Shown: positions 37,071 through 49,200 of the stretch, piece by piece
Layout of the letters: each line of letters opens with the position of its first letter
Position numbering within the stretch: position 1 is the stretch's first letter
Assembly: GCF_024323335.1 (NCBI RefSeq)
Contig: NC_066580.1
Span: 89,513,391 to 89,577,390 of the forward strand
From: Lathyrus oleraceus
Taxonomy: Eukaryota > Streptophyta > Magnoliopsida > Fabales > Fabaceae
DNA: 64,000 nucleotides
Direction: 5' to 3'
Notes under the pieces: generated by a model
What the model was told of the DNA's origin: nothing
Database searches by the model: none
Seen by the model: the letters and a program-made list of their open reading frames with translations, nothing else
Made by a program: the position numbers and the translations under genes

Positions 37071-37989
37071 GTCCAAAGAGAATGATGTTTTTATTGTTGA
37101 TGGTTGAATTGTTGGTCTGAGGGTGGAGGTTGAAAGTTATTTTGATTTGAATTTCACTAAAGTCTATGAGTGGAGGTGAATACTTTGAACAATTGGGTCA
37201 TGCGTCTCGTATCTAAAGATATTCCGAATAAGGATATGAATACTCCTTTTTATTCCTTCTCCACTTCTTAAGGCTCGTGACACACAATTCACATCATGGT
37301 TGTTAGGTGTTTTGAATTTATTTGAGAAAAATGGATTTTTGTTTTTTGTTGGATAAGTTAGGGGAGATGATTGAAAGAAAATGATGAGGTTCCAAAGAAT
37401 ACGAGGAAGTTTAGTGGTGTCATGTCTTGATGGTTACATATTTCTAGGGTTTTAAAGAATAGAATTGGGATTGACCTAAGGGAACATGTGTGGTACAAGT
37501 CCTAATATTTTCTAATTCAATTAATTAATCAAATTAATTAATTAAAATAAAATCTAGGGGAACATGCAATAGATTATGGGTTAAATTATAATTCATCAAG
37601 GAGAAATCAAGCAAGCTACCATAAAACTGTGAATTGAAGACCATGAAAAATAAAGAAATCAAGATTAACTCTAATGAAAATTAAGAAAAAATAAAATCTA
37701 ATATTTTTTCTTTTTTTATAAAATGTTTATTATAACTTTGTAGTTTTCTTATAATGATAAAACTAACGCAATCAATTAGAAGAACAAAATAAAAGTGTGT
37801 CTAAATGTTGCTATAAATCCAATAGTGACATGTGGTTATTAACTTAACTAATAGAATAGAATAGTTGCATAAAGTATGATAGAAAACAAAATGTGAAACA
37901 CATGTGTGCTTATTTTGTCACTACATTCCTCTCAGCACCTTTATTGTACTATGTTTCACATTAATAAACAAGCAAACATATGCATGGTT

Positions 37990-38335
37990 TAGTAATTAGA
38001 AAAAAGTTAAATCAATTTTTCAATAAATGAAAAGGGTATGTTGAAACACATTCATAGAGTGTTAGTAACTTGCCTTCGAGAACAGAAAAACCAAAAAGAG
38101 CTCACATGTATTTCATGGAGACTTAGCAGTTGTTGCTCCCTCACATTCCATGGATGCCAACATCTTTTCCTTGTGCCTTCGCACTAAGAGCCGAAAAGAG
38201 TAAATTATACTTTAAACAAGTGCCCCCAGTCGAAGAACTGGGGCCATTCCTGGTGGCCCTTCATTCAAAGCTAGAGTAACATGAAAGCTACTGCAATAAT
38301 CTTGACACCAGTCTAACCCTTATGCAGGCCTTGGA
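37990..38335 (-). pseudogene. VOZ transcription-factor fragment, minus strand
   Basis: Read on the minus strand, this segment is collinear with the VOZ pseudogene at 39466-39800. It starts at GGCCTGCATAAGGGTTAGAC and runs through pieces that translate as SFE (stop) [13 protein letters not shown] in one frame and [14 protein letters not shown] in the VOZ frame, then VRRHKEKM or KAQGKDVGIHGM, and finally SP (stop) NTCELF. These correspond to the conserved VOZ domain after the zinc finger. Frameshifts and stops make it non-coding. It ends just before an AT-rich stretch that leads to the minus-strand LTR. The family call is by motif memory of VOZ1/VOZ2. Confidence 0.75.
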
Positions 38336-39100
38336 CAAATGATGAATGAATATAGAAGATGAATTTTGAATATAGAATATTGATGAATATGCTTGAATCT
38401 TGATGAATTTTGGATGATGATGGTTGATGATAAAATATGAATTGTTTAAACTTGATTGACGATTTGTTGAAATAGAATTGTGGATAAGTTCCACTAAATT
38501 TAGAACTTCGATGTGAAGTTCTAGTTGGTGATGAATATGAACTTTGGTGATGGTGAGAAGTGAAGAAAAGAGAGAATTATGAGAGAAATTGAGAAAAATG
38601 GTGGGAGAATAATTAAATGACTTGAGAAAATGATTAATTTAAACCACTGTTATGAAATAAATTATTTAATAATCACTTTTTCCTTAAACTAAGAAAAGCC
38701 AAATTCAAGTAGCATAAAAATTAACATAGCATAATTTCTAACATAGTTTAGCATATCATTGAATTAGGAATTGCATTAGTGTAGAGTTTAGACATAGAAC
38801 ATGAAATGACTTATTAGAATAATCACTTATTTGAGCCAAAAACCTAACTTTGACATAGAACACAAAAAGACTTGGTAGCCATTACTTTATCCATGATCAT
38901 TATCACCCACAAAATAACAACATTCGCCTTCAACAACCACTATTCAACCTTGATCAACAATAGAAAATTCAGAATATCAAGCACCAAGAAATTGAAGCAA
39001 GAAACTACCTTGGAAATTTCAACGAACACTTGGTGTGCAAGTTATGGAACATCAAATGCAGTAACCAAAACACAAAACAAATTCCGAACCGAAATTACAC
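38336..39100. other. Spacer between the inverted VOZ fragments
   Basis: AT-rich sequence without convincing coding similarity. It would form the loop of a hairpin if the flanking inverted VOZ segments were co-transcribed. The open frame at 38872-39297 overlaps the true VOZ frame and is not itself convincing. Confidence 0.4.
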
Positions 39101-39109
39101 AAGTTGAAC

Positions 39110-39860
39110 TGAGTAAAAACTCGGCTCCCAAACTCATCCTAAACCTGAACCTAATGACCAAGCTCTTCAGGCTGGGGATAAAGTCATTTTTCAAGCGGGC
39201 AATCAACTACATGATTTTCCGTTGGTTGATGAGTGCAAACAGTCAATCTCTAAAGTTCACACAATGGCAACTAACAAGAAGGATGGGCTTGCTTTAGAAT
39301 ATCACCAGTTTGATTTACATCAAGACTTTGATCACAACTTGTATACTGGTTTCAATAGTACAAATTTTTCTGAGGAGGAGGTTATTCCTCATATATCTAG
39401 CTATCTACCAAGTACGTACCCTCATCCTTCTGCTTTCTTGGGCCCAAAATGTATGCTCCGGGACTGTTGAAGGCCTGCATAAGGGTTAAATTGGTGTTAA
39501 GATTATTGTAATAGCTTTCATGTTACTCTATCTTTGAATGAAGGGACACCAGACATGGCCCCGGTTCTTCGACCTGGAGGGAACTTGTTTAAAGGGTAAT
39601 TTACTATTTTCTTCTCTTAGTGTGAAGGCACAAGGAAAAGATGTTCGCATTCATGGAATGTGAGGGAGCATCAACTGATAAGTCTCCATGGAATGCACGT
39701 GAGCTCTTTGTTTTTTCTATTCTCGGGGGAAATTTATTAATACTTTATGCATGTGTTTCAACATACCCTTTTCATTTGTTGAAGAATTGATTTAAATTTT
39801 TATGGAAATGGTATGAGAGAAAAGAGATGAAGGATTACCGACATGGATTTCTCTTGAGCT
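39110..39860 (+). pseudogene. VOZ (vascular plant one-zinc-finger) pseudogene
   Basis: From about 39122 to 39470 one open frame reads PKPEPNDQALQAGDKV, PLVDECKQS, ALEYHQFDLHQDFDHN and HPSAFLGPKCMLRDC, then hits TGA. Beyond the stop the frame continues RPA (stop) GLNWC (stop) [27 protein letters not shown] and, after a frameshift, KAQGKDVRIHGM and SPWNARELF. This is the order of the VOZ zinc-finger/DNA-binding region, which ends in a helix-rich part. VOZ proteins are NAC-subgroup VIII-2 related regulators of flowering and stress in plants. At least three stops and one frameshift remove function. No introns interrupt about 700 bp, so it may be a processed copy or a single-exon fragment. Confidence 0.85.
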
Positions 39861-40149
39861 ACCTAACAATGAGATTCTAGGTTAGTCTTTGTATGATCAC
39901 ACATTGTATTTTTCTATTCATCCCATTCCCCTTGATTTAGTTTGATCAAATTACATTTGATCAACTAGATCCTTTAACTTTGCTCACATTCCCTTTGTCT
40001 TTGTCAAGTGACCATAAGTATCTTGGTCACTTGATGGGACTTATCTTTGCTACTTTGGAGCTTTAGCTTCCCAACAAGTACAAGACCTCAAGCACCAGTC
40101 AAGGCATCAATCATCTGACTTTTTCCCACAGAGCACCTCAGAGAACCTA

Positions 40150-41470
40150 TTTCAACAACTTGTCAAATATTGATAAGGATTGCATGACATGAGCCTTAAG
40201 CAATAGAGAAGGAGTAAAATGGATCATTCTTATACTCATTCTGAATATTTTGGGTACATGACAAAAGATCCAATTGCTTAGAGTATTCACCTCTATTCAT
40301 AGACTTTAGTGAAATTCAAGTTAATTCACTATCAAGTCTGCAACCAGCCCTTTGGCTCCCCTTTCGAACTCCTCTTGGTTTAAACACCATCCCGCCTTTA
40401 TCTTTTAGGTTGACACCTTCATGGTTATATACCTTTGTCTTTCCTTTTTGGGTTGACACCTTTATGGTTATACACCTCTTTTTGGGGTTTTGACACCATA
40501 ATTCAGGTTGACACCTTCAGTGGTTATATACCTTTACCTTTCTTTTTGGGTTGACACCTTCAGTGGTTATACATCCTTTTCTTAGTTTTGACATCACTTT
40601 ATTTTTTTCTTTGGTTTAAACACCACAACTTGGGTTGACACCTTTATGATTATACACCTCCTTTCTTGGTTATGACACCACAATTCAGGTTGACACCTTC
40701 ATGGTTATATACCTTTATCTTTCTTTTTGGGTGGACACCTTCAGTGGTTATACACCCCTTTCTTAGTTTTGACACAATTTCCTTACCATATCAGTCCTAG
40801 TGCTTTGGTAAGATCCTTGTCATGTCAGTCTCATTACTTTGACAAGTTCCTACTATTTCCCTTACCATGTCAGTCCTAGTGCCTTGGTAAGATCATTGTC
40901 ATGTAAGTCCCAGTGCTTTGACAAGTTTCCATATTCTTTCTCTTGCCTTGTTAGTCCTAGTTTTCTAGGAAAGCCTTCTTTCTTGGTTTAAACACCACCC
41001 TCAATCTATATTTCTTTCACTCTTATTCCTCCGAACTACGGAGCTCTTACTTCCTTATTGCACTATGAGGATATGTAGGCACGAGGATGCGAATCCTTGG
41101 GAAACATTTTTTCCCCTTTCTCTCTCTAGTTACACGAATTACGAGACTCTGATTTTCTCATTGCATTATAAGAATACGTAGGCATGAGGGCCCCAATACT
41201 CCTTGAGCACTCTCTCTCTCTAACCCATTTTTTGTTTTACAGGTACATGAAGATATCAACACTCATTCAAGTAGGAGCAATTAAAATGGTTCCCATGGAG
41301 TACCATGGATGTGAGGGATGCTAATACCTCCCCCTTGCATAACCGACTTCCTTACCCGTTTCTCTGTTCCCCTTGGGTTTTATCGATATTTTCCCTTCCC
41401 TCTTTGGGATAAATAAAGTTTGGTGGTGACTTTGTTGTATATTTGATTGTGCGATACGTTCAAGTATATT
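40150..41470 (+). mobile_element. Ty3/gypsy (Ogre/Tat-like) LTR, plus strand, 3' part
   Basis: It belongs to the same family as the minus-strand LTR at 35338-37560, sharing CATGAGCCTTAAG, GAGTATTCACCTC.A.TCAT and AGACTTTAGTGAAATTCAA. The 3' module comprises GAATACGTAGGCATGAGG (41172), GGTTCCCATGGAGTACCATG (41289), CTAATACCTCCCCCTTGC, AATAAAGTTTGGTGGTGACT (41412) and GTGCGATACG. The expected terminal GCGGCACGACA is missing; the sequence passes into LINE text at about 41475. The left limit is uncertain. Confidence 0.75.
40380..40990 (+). repeat. Tandem repeats GGTTGACACCTT..GGTTATA.ACC in the LTR
   Basis: At least eight variants of GGTTGACACCTTCATGGTTA followed by TATACCTTTNTCTTTCTTTT occur with a period of about 50-60 bp, interspersed with TTGGTTTAAACACCAC. 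Beyond 40790 a second repeat type, CCATGTCAGTCCTAGTGC.TTGG.AAGAT, recurs three to four times. Confidence 0.85.
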
Positions 41471-41474
41471 AATC

Positions 41475-44010
41475 GGCTAGCTTCACTCATTTACTCTTAG
41501 CCTTCGCCAGCATTTCCCATCTTAACTAGTGAATTTTCCTTTGCCCCTTTTTTGTCCCCCACCAAATATTTGCTATTACCCTTTCAATTTGGTCACAAAA
41601 ATCTTTTGGAGTTTTGTAGCAACCCATACTATAAGTGGGTATAGCTTGGGAACTATTTTGATTAATACTTCTCTTCCCGATCCAGAAAGCGCCTTTTCTT
41701 TCCATCCTTTAAGTTTATTCCAAAATCTCTCCACCATAAAATAGAAAACTTATGTCTTCAATCTACCAACACCACTGGGAAGTAAAGGTATTTAGTGTGA
41801 GATACCACCTATTGGATTCCTATATTCCCATATAAATAATTCTTGCAATAAGCAATAACATTAAGACAAAAGGACATTTCTGATTTGTCCAGATACACTA
41901 GTTGACCCGATCTGTTTTATTACACCGTGAGGGTTTTCAAGATTACTTCAGCTTCCTATTGGTTGGATCTAGTAAAGAGGAGGTTGTCATCCATGAATAA
42001 GAGATGGGATATGGTTGGATATCCTCTAACCACCTTAATCCCATGGATGGTGTGATGTTTCACTTCCTGGGAAAGAAAGCTAGATAACACATTTGCACAT
42101 AAGAAGAAGAGGTAAGGGGCATAAGGTCCCATTGTCTTAAACCTCTCCATGGAAAGAGTCTTCTAGAAGGTTTACCATTAATTAGAATCCCATAAGAAAC
42201 TGTTGTTACATACCTCATAATAACATAGATTAAGCTTGTTGGAAAGACCATGAAGGTCATTATGATCTTCACAAAGTCCCATTCGATTTTGTCATAAGCT
42301 TTTGACATATCGAGTTTCAAAGCCATATTACCTTTATTACCTTTAGTTTTCTTCTTGAGCTAGTGGAACCATTCCATGGAAATGAGACCATTATTAGTGA
42401 TAAGACATCCTTGGACGAAAGCACTTTGTTCTTCATCAACAATATTAGGTAGAAATGAGTTCAATATGTTGGGTATGCATTCGGTAACAAGATTCATGGT
42501 GACATTGCATAGGCTGATATGGAAAAAGTCTCCAAGAGAGTGGGGAATCTTGCCTTTCGGTATTCAAGGCTCCTACCCTTGTTTAGGATATCAAGGACAC
42601 ATTTATCCATATCACAACCTACAACGTGTCAGTACCTCTGGTAAAATAATGCGAGGATTCCATTAGGGCCAGGTGCCTTGAGGGGTGAATTTGATTAAGA
42701 GCCTCTTTGATGTCAGAAGAATCAAACTGTCTAGTACACCACCTAAATATTTTCTCTGATAACCTGTTTATTGCCACTTCACAAATGGCGTCACCACCTT
42801 CTGTTCCAGACGAATAAAAAATCTTGCTAAAATAGGCTATAAAAACTTTCTCAATGTCCTCTTACTGCCTCCACCAGAGTCCATTAGTAAATTTAATTCT
42901 TTCAATAGTGTTTGTTTTCCTCCTCTAACACGTTTTCCCATGGAAAAAATCATACTTTTGTCTCCATTCTTCAGCCACATTGCTTTGCTGTGCTGGCACC
43001 ATATGATCTCTTCTGTTGCCAAGAGGTCATCCAGGTGGCGGTTAAGTTGTTTCATCTTAGAAAGCTCCTTAACAGATGAGGCCCATATATTCAACTCAAT
43101 GATTTCAGATTACACCTTTAGGATTTCCTTCCTGATATTGTTCCTGCGATACTTATGAAACAAAGGACCCAAAGATCTTAGGCTCATAACTATCTCCTCA
43201 ATGTAAGCTTGAGGGATGGATCACGCCCTATGAACAACCTCCTCGCACCTCACATCTCTCGTACACACCTCTTTGAATCTAAAGATATATCTCTTTTTTC
43301 CTTTGTAGGTGTTGATTTTTTTGCCTCAAGCTCAACTGCAAGGAATGAGTGATTAGAGTTCCTTTTGGGAAGGTGTCTAAATCTCACAGGAGAGAACCTG
43401 TTAAGAAAAACCGTATTCCTCCACACCCTGTCCAATCTACATTGGATGTTGTCAGACTCATCTCTTCTGTTTGGCCACGTGAAGAGGTGTCATTCAATGC
43501 AAACGCCAATAAGTCCACAACCTTCCACTATTTATCTTATCCATTCCAATTGATGTCCTAATCTCACATTCTCTTCTATCTTATCGGTAGAGCTAACTAT
43601 ATCGTTGATGTCTCCAAACCAGAACCAGATACCTTTCGTGGGCCTCAAGCTTCTTATGAGTTGCCAAGTTTCCTTTTTCTTGTGATCCTCTAGGTATCTG
43701 TAAACACCAGTTAAATTGACCTTCTCCCTGTTGACTTCATCCTAAAAAAGAGCCCAATATGGTGATGTGAGTAAGATGTAATAGTATTCTTCATAGATTA
43801 TTTTCACAAGAGTGAAGAACTCCCTCCATTTCTCTACCCTAAATAGTTGTTGAAACTCCATTTTATTCCAACTCTTTCCATTTCTACATATCTAAGCTTT
43901 GTCTCCATAAGAAACACCCAGAGGGATTTTCCAGCTTTGTGAGCCTTGACAAGGCTCAAACTCTACAAGGATTCCCTAACTCTCATACAGTTCCAAATTA
44001 TAGTTCTCAT
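41475..44010 (-). pseudogene. LINE ORF2 remnant (endonuclease-reverse transcriptase)
   Basis: The start MRTIIWNCMRVRESL at 44010 matches the usual LINE ORF2 opening (WNCRG), with LMETKLRYVEMERV as the catalytic-Glu region. Pieces around 43250-43440 (NSNHSFLAVELE) correspond to the SDH end of the endonuclease. At 42837-43094 comes the linker with AMWLKNGDKS. RT motifs follow: ALKLDMSKAYDKIEWDFV and INGKPSRRLFPWRGLRQWD (42100-42330), SSFLSQEV, TISHLLFMDDNLLFTR at 41956 (FADD decayed to FMDD), and finally AIPTYSMGCYK and ANIWWGTKKG near 41550-41640. Frames change repeatedly, so it is not functional. Confidence 0.9.
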
Positions 44011-44129
44011 TGGTGTAGGAGGTGTTGGTCCTCCAACACCACCTCTAGTAGCTTTTGAACACTGCATTCAATCACAATTCATGTTTGCTTTCGCTTCTTT
44101 CCACTTCCCATAACATCCTCCGGTGAGCA

Positions 44130-45348
44130 TGTTGTTATCATCACATCAACAAGTTATCTCATACCCAGCTCCCCTTCAAGTTTCCTTGCATTTATGTATT
44201 TTCCACTTCGGGGGGCCTTTTTTCCTTTGCCTTTTGTCTCAATTGTTGTTGTCTTCTTATCTTTTGAGACCACAACCGATCTTAAGGATTCTGCGACACT
44301 TTCTACTTCTTTTGATCCTCCACTGTGTTCTGGGTTCCCCTTATTCAAGGGCAACTTCTCTTCCCCCTTACTTCCTGGTTTTTGTTGGGTATCTTTTCCA
44401 GCACCAGCATCTGTACCAGAGACACTACCTTTACTATGACTGGAGGATTCAAACAAGTTTCTGCTGCAACTTCCAAATCTTTTCCCCTTCATAGGTTCCT
44501 CAGAGTTTCTAGCTAACGATGAAGCTCTGAGCCAGGGCTCAAAGGAGAGGGCATATTCTTCAATCTCATAGTATCCATTCGTTCCATTATCGCCTATCTC
44601 TTTACAATCCTTTAGTTGGTGGCCAATCCTTCCATAGACAAAACAAAAGGTTGGAGGCCTTTCATACTTAAAGAAAACCTTCAGGCGCCAATCTTGATAC
44701 TTTATGACAGTTCATATCTTCAGAGGTTTCTTGAGATCAGCCTTGACTTTGATTCGAAAGAACTTTCCCATCGTATCCGTCTCCTTTGGGTCGATTTCTT
44801 CATACTGATGAATTATGCCTCCCAGTTGTTGAGCCATTGCTTCCAATCTGAGCTTCAAAGCTAAATCATAAACCCTAATCTAAGACACTCCATAATGCAT
44901 TTCAAATCCAGATGGTTGTTCTTCACCCAAAACCCCCTCGAAGATTAGGAAGCGTCTTTCAAAATTCTAGGGACCTCAATTTATCATCGTATCTGCATCC
45001 CGTTTGGACGAGAAATGGAAGAAAAAATGGTTCTTTCCTAGATCTTGCACTTCAACTTTATTCTTGAGTCGCCATGCTTGAATCATTTATCACCGTATCT
45101 ACATCCAATTTGGACGAGAAATTGAACAAAAAATGGTTCTTTCCTAGATCTTGCGCTTCAACTTTATTCTTGAGTCGCCATGCTTGAGTCATTGTTGATT
45201 TGAAAGCCCTATTGTTGAAAGGGTTATTGGTCCACAACTTCCCAACGAGGGTTCTGTAAAAGATATCATCACCTAATTTCGCCTCCCCATTCACCGATAT
45301 TCATTCTTCTTCTTTCTCTGAGAGAGGAATATTTTTCCACCACTCCAT
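44130..45348 (-). pseudogene. LINE ORF1 remnant (DUF4283-like, zinc knuckle)
   Basis: From a start at 45348 (MEWWKNIPLSEKEEE) the protein continues KLGDDIFYRTLVGKLWTNNP and AWRLKNKVEAQDLGKNHFLF, the DUF4283 pattern of plant LINE ORF1. Near 44590-44660 a zinc knuckle reads CFVYGRIGHQLKDC, where the second cysteine has become tyrosine. The C-terminal low-complexity part (44154-44492) is rich in Ser, Gly and Lys. A 106-bp tandem duplication shifts the frame near 45085. Confidence 0.85.
44980..45191 (-). repeat. 106-bp tandem duplication in LINE ORF1
   Basis: TTTGGACGAGAAAT starts at 45003 and again at 45109; the shared text continues through ATGGTTCTTTCCTAGATCTT and TTTATTCTTGAGTCGCCATG. The offset is 106 bp, not a multiple of three. 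Confidence 0.88.
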
Positions 45349-45560
45349 GAATTGTAACACCACAGAAAGAAAGCCAAAAGACCAACGAAAAAAGAATAGA
45401 AAAATGCAACCGCACCATCGAAGAGCTACAAGTAGACACAAAGGGAAAGAAACCTAGAGGGAACCACCAAAAGAGAGGTAAATGGGGCTTGGCATGGAAT
45501 CCTATGGAAAAAACTACACCCTTGACTCTAGAGAGGACATATTAAGTTAGAGATAAAAGT

Positions 45561-45797
45561 GACGTCTTCTCTCTAAAACATATGGTTTGGTGTAATTCAT
45601 TTTTAAGAGATCTAACCACACATGCTCTTCGCAAAGACAATTGATGTATTAATTTCACGGTCATGTTTTATGTCTCTTCTAATCAGGACCTAAGTCACCT
45701 CCTTTAATTCTTAACAACATTCTTGTAACTTTGAGGGAGTTTAATTTTTTTTCTCTCTATAAAAAGTGACAAAAAATAGTTAAACACTTTACTGATA
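45561..45797. other. Intergenic, nothing recognised
   Basis: A short AT-rich stretch between the LINE 5' end and the Copia target site. It contains no ORF or structured RNA that I can see. Confidence 0.35.
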
Positions 45798-45802
45798 TAA
45801 CA

Positions 45803-45954
45803 TGTTAAGAATATGTTATCAATCAATTAGTATTGATTGATATTCAATTAGTCATAACTGTAATTGATATTATTTCCTATTGTATATTCCCTATTTGCAT
45901 ATAAATATACACCATGTGTGATCATATTAGACACACAAAGATACAATTACAATA
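45803..45954 (+). mobile_element. 5' LTR of Copia C
   Basis: 152 bp. It carries the promoter core CATATAAATATACACC (about 45898) and is followed at 45955 by TGGTATCTAGAGC, complementary to the 3' end of an initiator-Met-type tRNA as usual for Copia. Confidence 0.93.
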
Positions 45955-45967
45955 TGGTATCTAGAGC
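45955..45967 (+). other. Primer-binding site of Copia C
   Basis: TGGTATCTAGAGC directly abuts the 5' LTR, the normal minus-strand priming position. Confidence 0.85.
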
Positions 45968-46272
45968 TGGTTGACCTACTGTCTTCCACAAAATAAAAAT
46001 ATATTTTTTTTTCTTTTTTTCCGACCACCCACAGCGCCGCCGCCGTCTCCGCCGCTCCTGTCGACTTTTCGGCGAGATTCCTATACGCCGGAATCGTCTC
46101 CTACAGATCGGCCAAATTCACTGCCTTCCGCCGCAGCACGCGTCCACACACGTATCTCCTTCATCGCACGTGAATCTCACGCGCCGGACAATCAGTCGCG
46201 CATCCACACCCCCCAGCCGTCGCCATTTTTCCAGATCTGCTATCGGTTTTTCGTTCTGAGCCATCAAATATC

Positions 46273-49200
46273 ATGGGAGATACCGATTCCATCAAATACA
46301 ATGATTTCCTCCAATACAAAGCAGCCCATCAACAATCATCATCTGCCGCTATTGCTCAGTCGGGTAATCCTATAGCTTTTGTCTCTACATCTTCACTTGG
46401 TCCTTGGGTCCTTGACTCTGGTGCATCTAATCATATGACTGGTAATAAATCTCTTTTATCTCATTTGTCTTATTCTGATTCTTTGCCTTCTGTCACTGTG
46501 GCGGATGGTTCTAAAGCCAAAATTCAAGGCCTTGGTCAGGCACATCCACTTCCAAACCTGTCTTTAGAGTCTGTCCTTTACATTCCTGGTTGTCCCTTTA
46601 ATCTAATATCTATTCACAAGCTTATTCGTACTCTTGATTGTTCAGTTCTTTTTAATGCTAATTCTGTTCATATCCAGGATCGACATACAGGACGGACGAT
46701 TGGAGAAGGGAGTGAAGCTGGAGGATTATATCATCTTTCTCCACCGGTGGCCTGTGCTTCTATTGCTTCTCAAGAACTCACACATCAACGTTTGGGTCAC
46801 CCTAGTCAAAATAAAATGCGTCTTTTAGTTCCTAGTCTTTCTAAGCTTTCTTCTTTTGAGTGTCAGTCCTGTCAATTAGGAAAACATACTCGTAGTACTT
46901 ATTGTCAACGAGTAAATAAAAGTGTTGCATCACCTTTTGCTTTAGTTCACTCTGATATTTGGGGTCCTAGTCGTGTGAAGTCTACTTTAGGATACTATTA
47001 CTTTGTAACGTTCATCGACGATTACTCACGATGCACTTGGTTATTTCTAATGAAAAATCGTTCACAGGTTTTCCGTATATTCCAAGAGTTTTATGCTGAA
47101 ATTAAAAACCAGTTTAATACTACCATTAAAATTTTACGCACAGATAATGCTCGTGAATATATGTCATCCCAGTTTCAATCTTTTTTAACATTACAGGGAA
47201 TTATTCACCAATCATCATGTGCTCATACACCACAACAGAACGGTGTTGCTGAACGGAAGAATCGTCATTTAGTTGAAACTGCACTGACTCTACTTCTTCA
47301 CCACAATGTACCCTCTCGTTTTTGGGATGATGCTCTCCTCACCGCATGTCACCTTATCAACCGAATGCCTTCCTCGGTCCTTCAAGATCAGATTACATAC
47401 TCCATCTTGAATCCGGAACACGATCTCTACCCCATTCCCCTTCGTGTGTTTGGTTGCACATGCTTTATTCATGATCTTAATCCAGGTAAAGACAAACTTT
47501 CCGCTAAATCTCTCAAATTTATTTTTCTAGGCTACTCACGTATACAAAAGGGATATCGTTGTTTTTGTCCTCAACTTCAACGGTACATTGTCTCTTCCGA
47601 TGTAACATTTTTTGAAGGTTCTCCTTTTTTCTCTGCCTCTTCGTCCTCCCAGGAGATTTGTAATTTAGATGATCAAGATATCCCTTCTGTCATCCCCACA
47701 CCCATTAAACCTCCTTTGCAGGTATATCAACGACGCACAACGCGTCCATCGGCAGTTAGAGATGATATTGATTCACCAGCACCATCTCCTACTCCAATTG
47801 TACCTCCAGCTACGTCACCTGAACTTGACCTTCCAATAGCATTACGAAAAGGTATTCGATCTCATAATCCAAATCCTAAATATGTCTGTGCTTTAAATTA
47901 TGACCGTCTATCTACTTCCTATGTTTCTTTTGTGTCTGCTTTGGATTCTGTGTCTATCCCTAAGTCTACAGGTGAAGCTATGACTGATCCCAATTGGCGT
48001 CAGGCGATGGTGGAAGAAATGACTGCATTGCATTCAAATAACACTTGGGACATTGTTCCTTTACCTCCAGACAAAACTACAGTGGGCTGTCGATGGGTTT
48101 ATACAGTGAAAATTGGACCAGATGGTCAGATTGATCGTTTTAAAGCTCGTTTGGTAGCCAAGGGATACACACAAATATTTGGCCTTGATTATGGTGACAC
48201 CTTTTCTCCAGTGGTCAAGATTAGTTCAGTCCGTCTCTTCCTTGCATTGGCTGCTATTAATCATTGGTCGCTTCATCAGTTGGATATTAAAAATGCATTC
48301 TTACACGGAGAATTGGAGGAGGAAGTGTATATGGATCAACCTCCAGGTTTTACTATTCCTGGTAATTCAAGATTTGTTTGTCGGCTCAATCGATCTCTTT
48401 ATGGGCTAAAACAATCTCCACGTGCTTGGTTTGGTGGCTTCAGCTCTGCCTTGATACAGTTTGGTATGACTAGATGTGAAGCAGATCATTCTGTTTTCTT
48501 CCTTCACTCTCCCAACGGACAACACATCTTTCTTGTGGTTTATGTTGATGACATTATTATCACTGGAGACGATACAAACGGTATTCAACGACTCAAAACT
48601 CATCTTTTCAAAAACTTTCAGACAAAAGATTTGGGTCCACTTAGATACTTCTTAGGTATTGAGGTTGCACAGTCCTCATCAGGCATTGCAATTAACCAAC
48701 ATAAGTATGCATTAGACATCCTAACTGAAACTGGTATGCTTGACTGTCGTCCGATTGATACTCCTATGGATCCCAATGTCAAGCTTCTTCCAGGTCAGGG
48801 GGAGTTGTTGAAAGACCCGGGAAGATATCAACGTCTAGTGGGTAGACTCAATTATCTTACCGTCACCAGACCAGATATTACTTTTGCAGTGAGTATTGTG
48901 AGTCAATTCCTTAATGCTCCTTGTGATACTCATTGGAATGTCGTTATTCGGATTCTCAGATATATAAAGAATGCACCAGGAAAAGGCCTATTATATGAAG
49001 ATAAGGGTGATGCTAAAATCACTTGTTACTCAGATGCAGATTGGGCAGGATCACCGTCGGATAGGAGATCCACTTCTGGATATTGTGTTCTTATTGGAGG
49101 AAATATGATCTCATGGAGAAGTAAGAAACAAAATACAGTTGCATTATCTAGTGCTGAAGCTGAATATCGGGCTATGGCAGCAGCCTCAAAAGAACTTGCT

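Larger units (their letters stand above)
35338..37560 (-). mobile_element. Ty3/gypsy (Ogre/Tat-like) LTR, minus strand, with internal duplications
   Basis: On the minus strand the 3' module is clear. GAATACGTAGGTACAAGG is near 35655, TTCCCATTGAGTACAACGAA near 35520, AATAAATAAAATTC near 35415, and the terminus GCGGCACGACA is at 35338. A 649-bp tandem duplication repeats this end (35346-36639). Upstream on the minus strand is an array of ACC/AAACC repeats. Text such as CATAGACTTTAGTGAAATTC (minus strand, about 37165) matches the plus-strand LTR at 40300, so both belong to one family. The 5' limit is uncertain. Confidence 0.75.
41475..45560 (-). mobile_element. L1-type LINE (non-LTR retrotransposon), minus strand, decayed and 3'-truncated
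   Basis: The order on the minus strand is ORF1 (45348 to about 44130) and ORF2 (44010 to 41475). ORF1 has a DUF4283-like part and one zinc knuckle; ORF2 has endonuclease and reverse transcriptase. The coding end stops in the post-RT region at 41475, where it meets an LTR, so the RNase H/zinc part and 3' tail are missing. The 5' leader may reach about 45560. Stops and frameshifts occur throughout. Confidence 0.88.

Noticed and set aside
38872..39297. 141-codon frame as a gene
   Set aside because: The end of this frame overlaps the VOZ-like sequence in the wrong frame; the VOZ frame is the meaningful one.
46000..46272. Possible gag in the Copia C leader
   Set aside because: All three frames were looked at; no UBN2/gag-like or zinc-knuckle motif appears.
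45971..46375. 134-codon frame rich in Pro and Ser
   Set aside because: It is the leader of Copia C, overlaps the start of the polyprotein in another frame and has no gag features.
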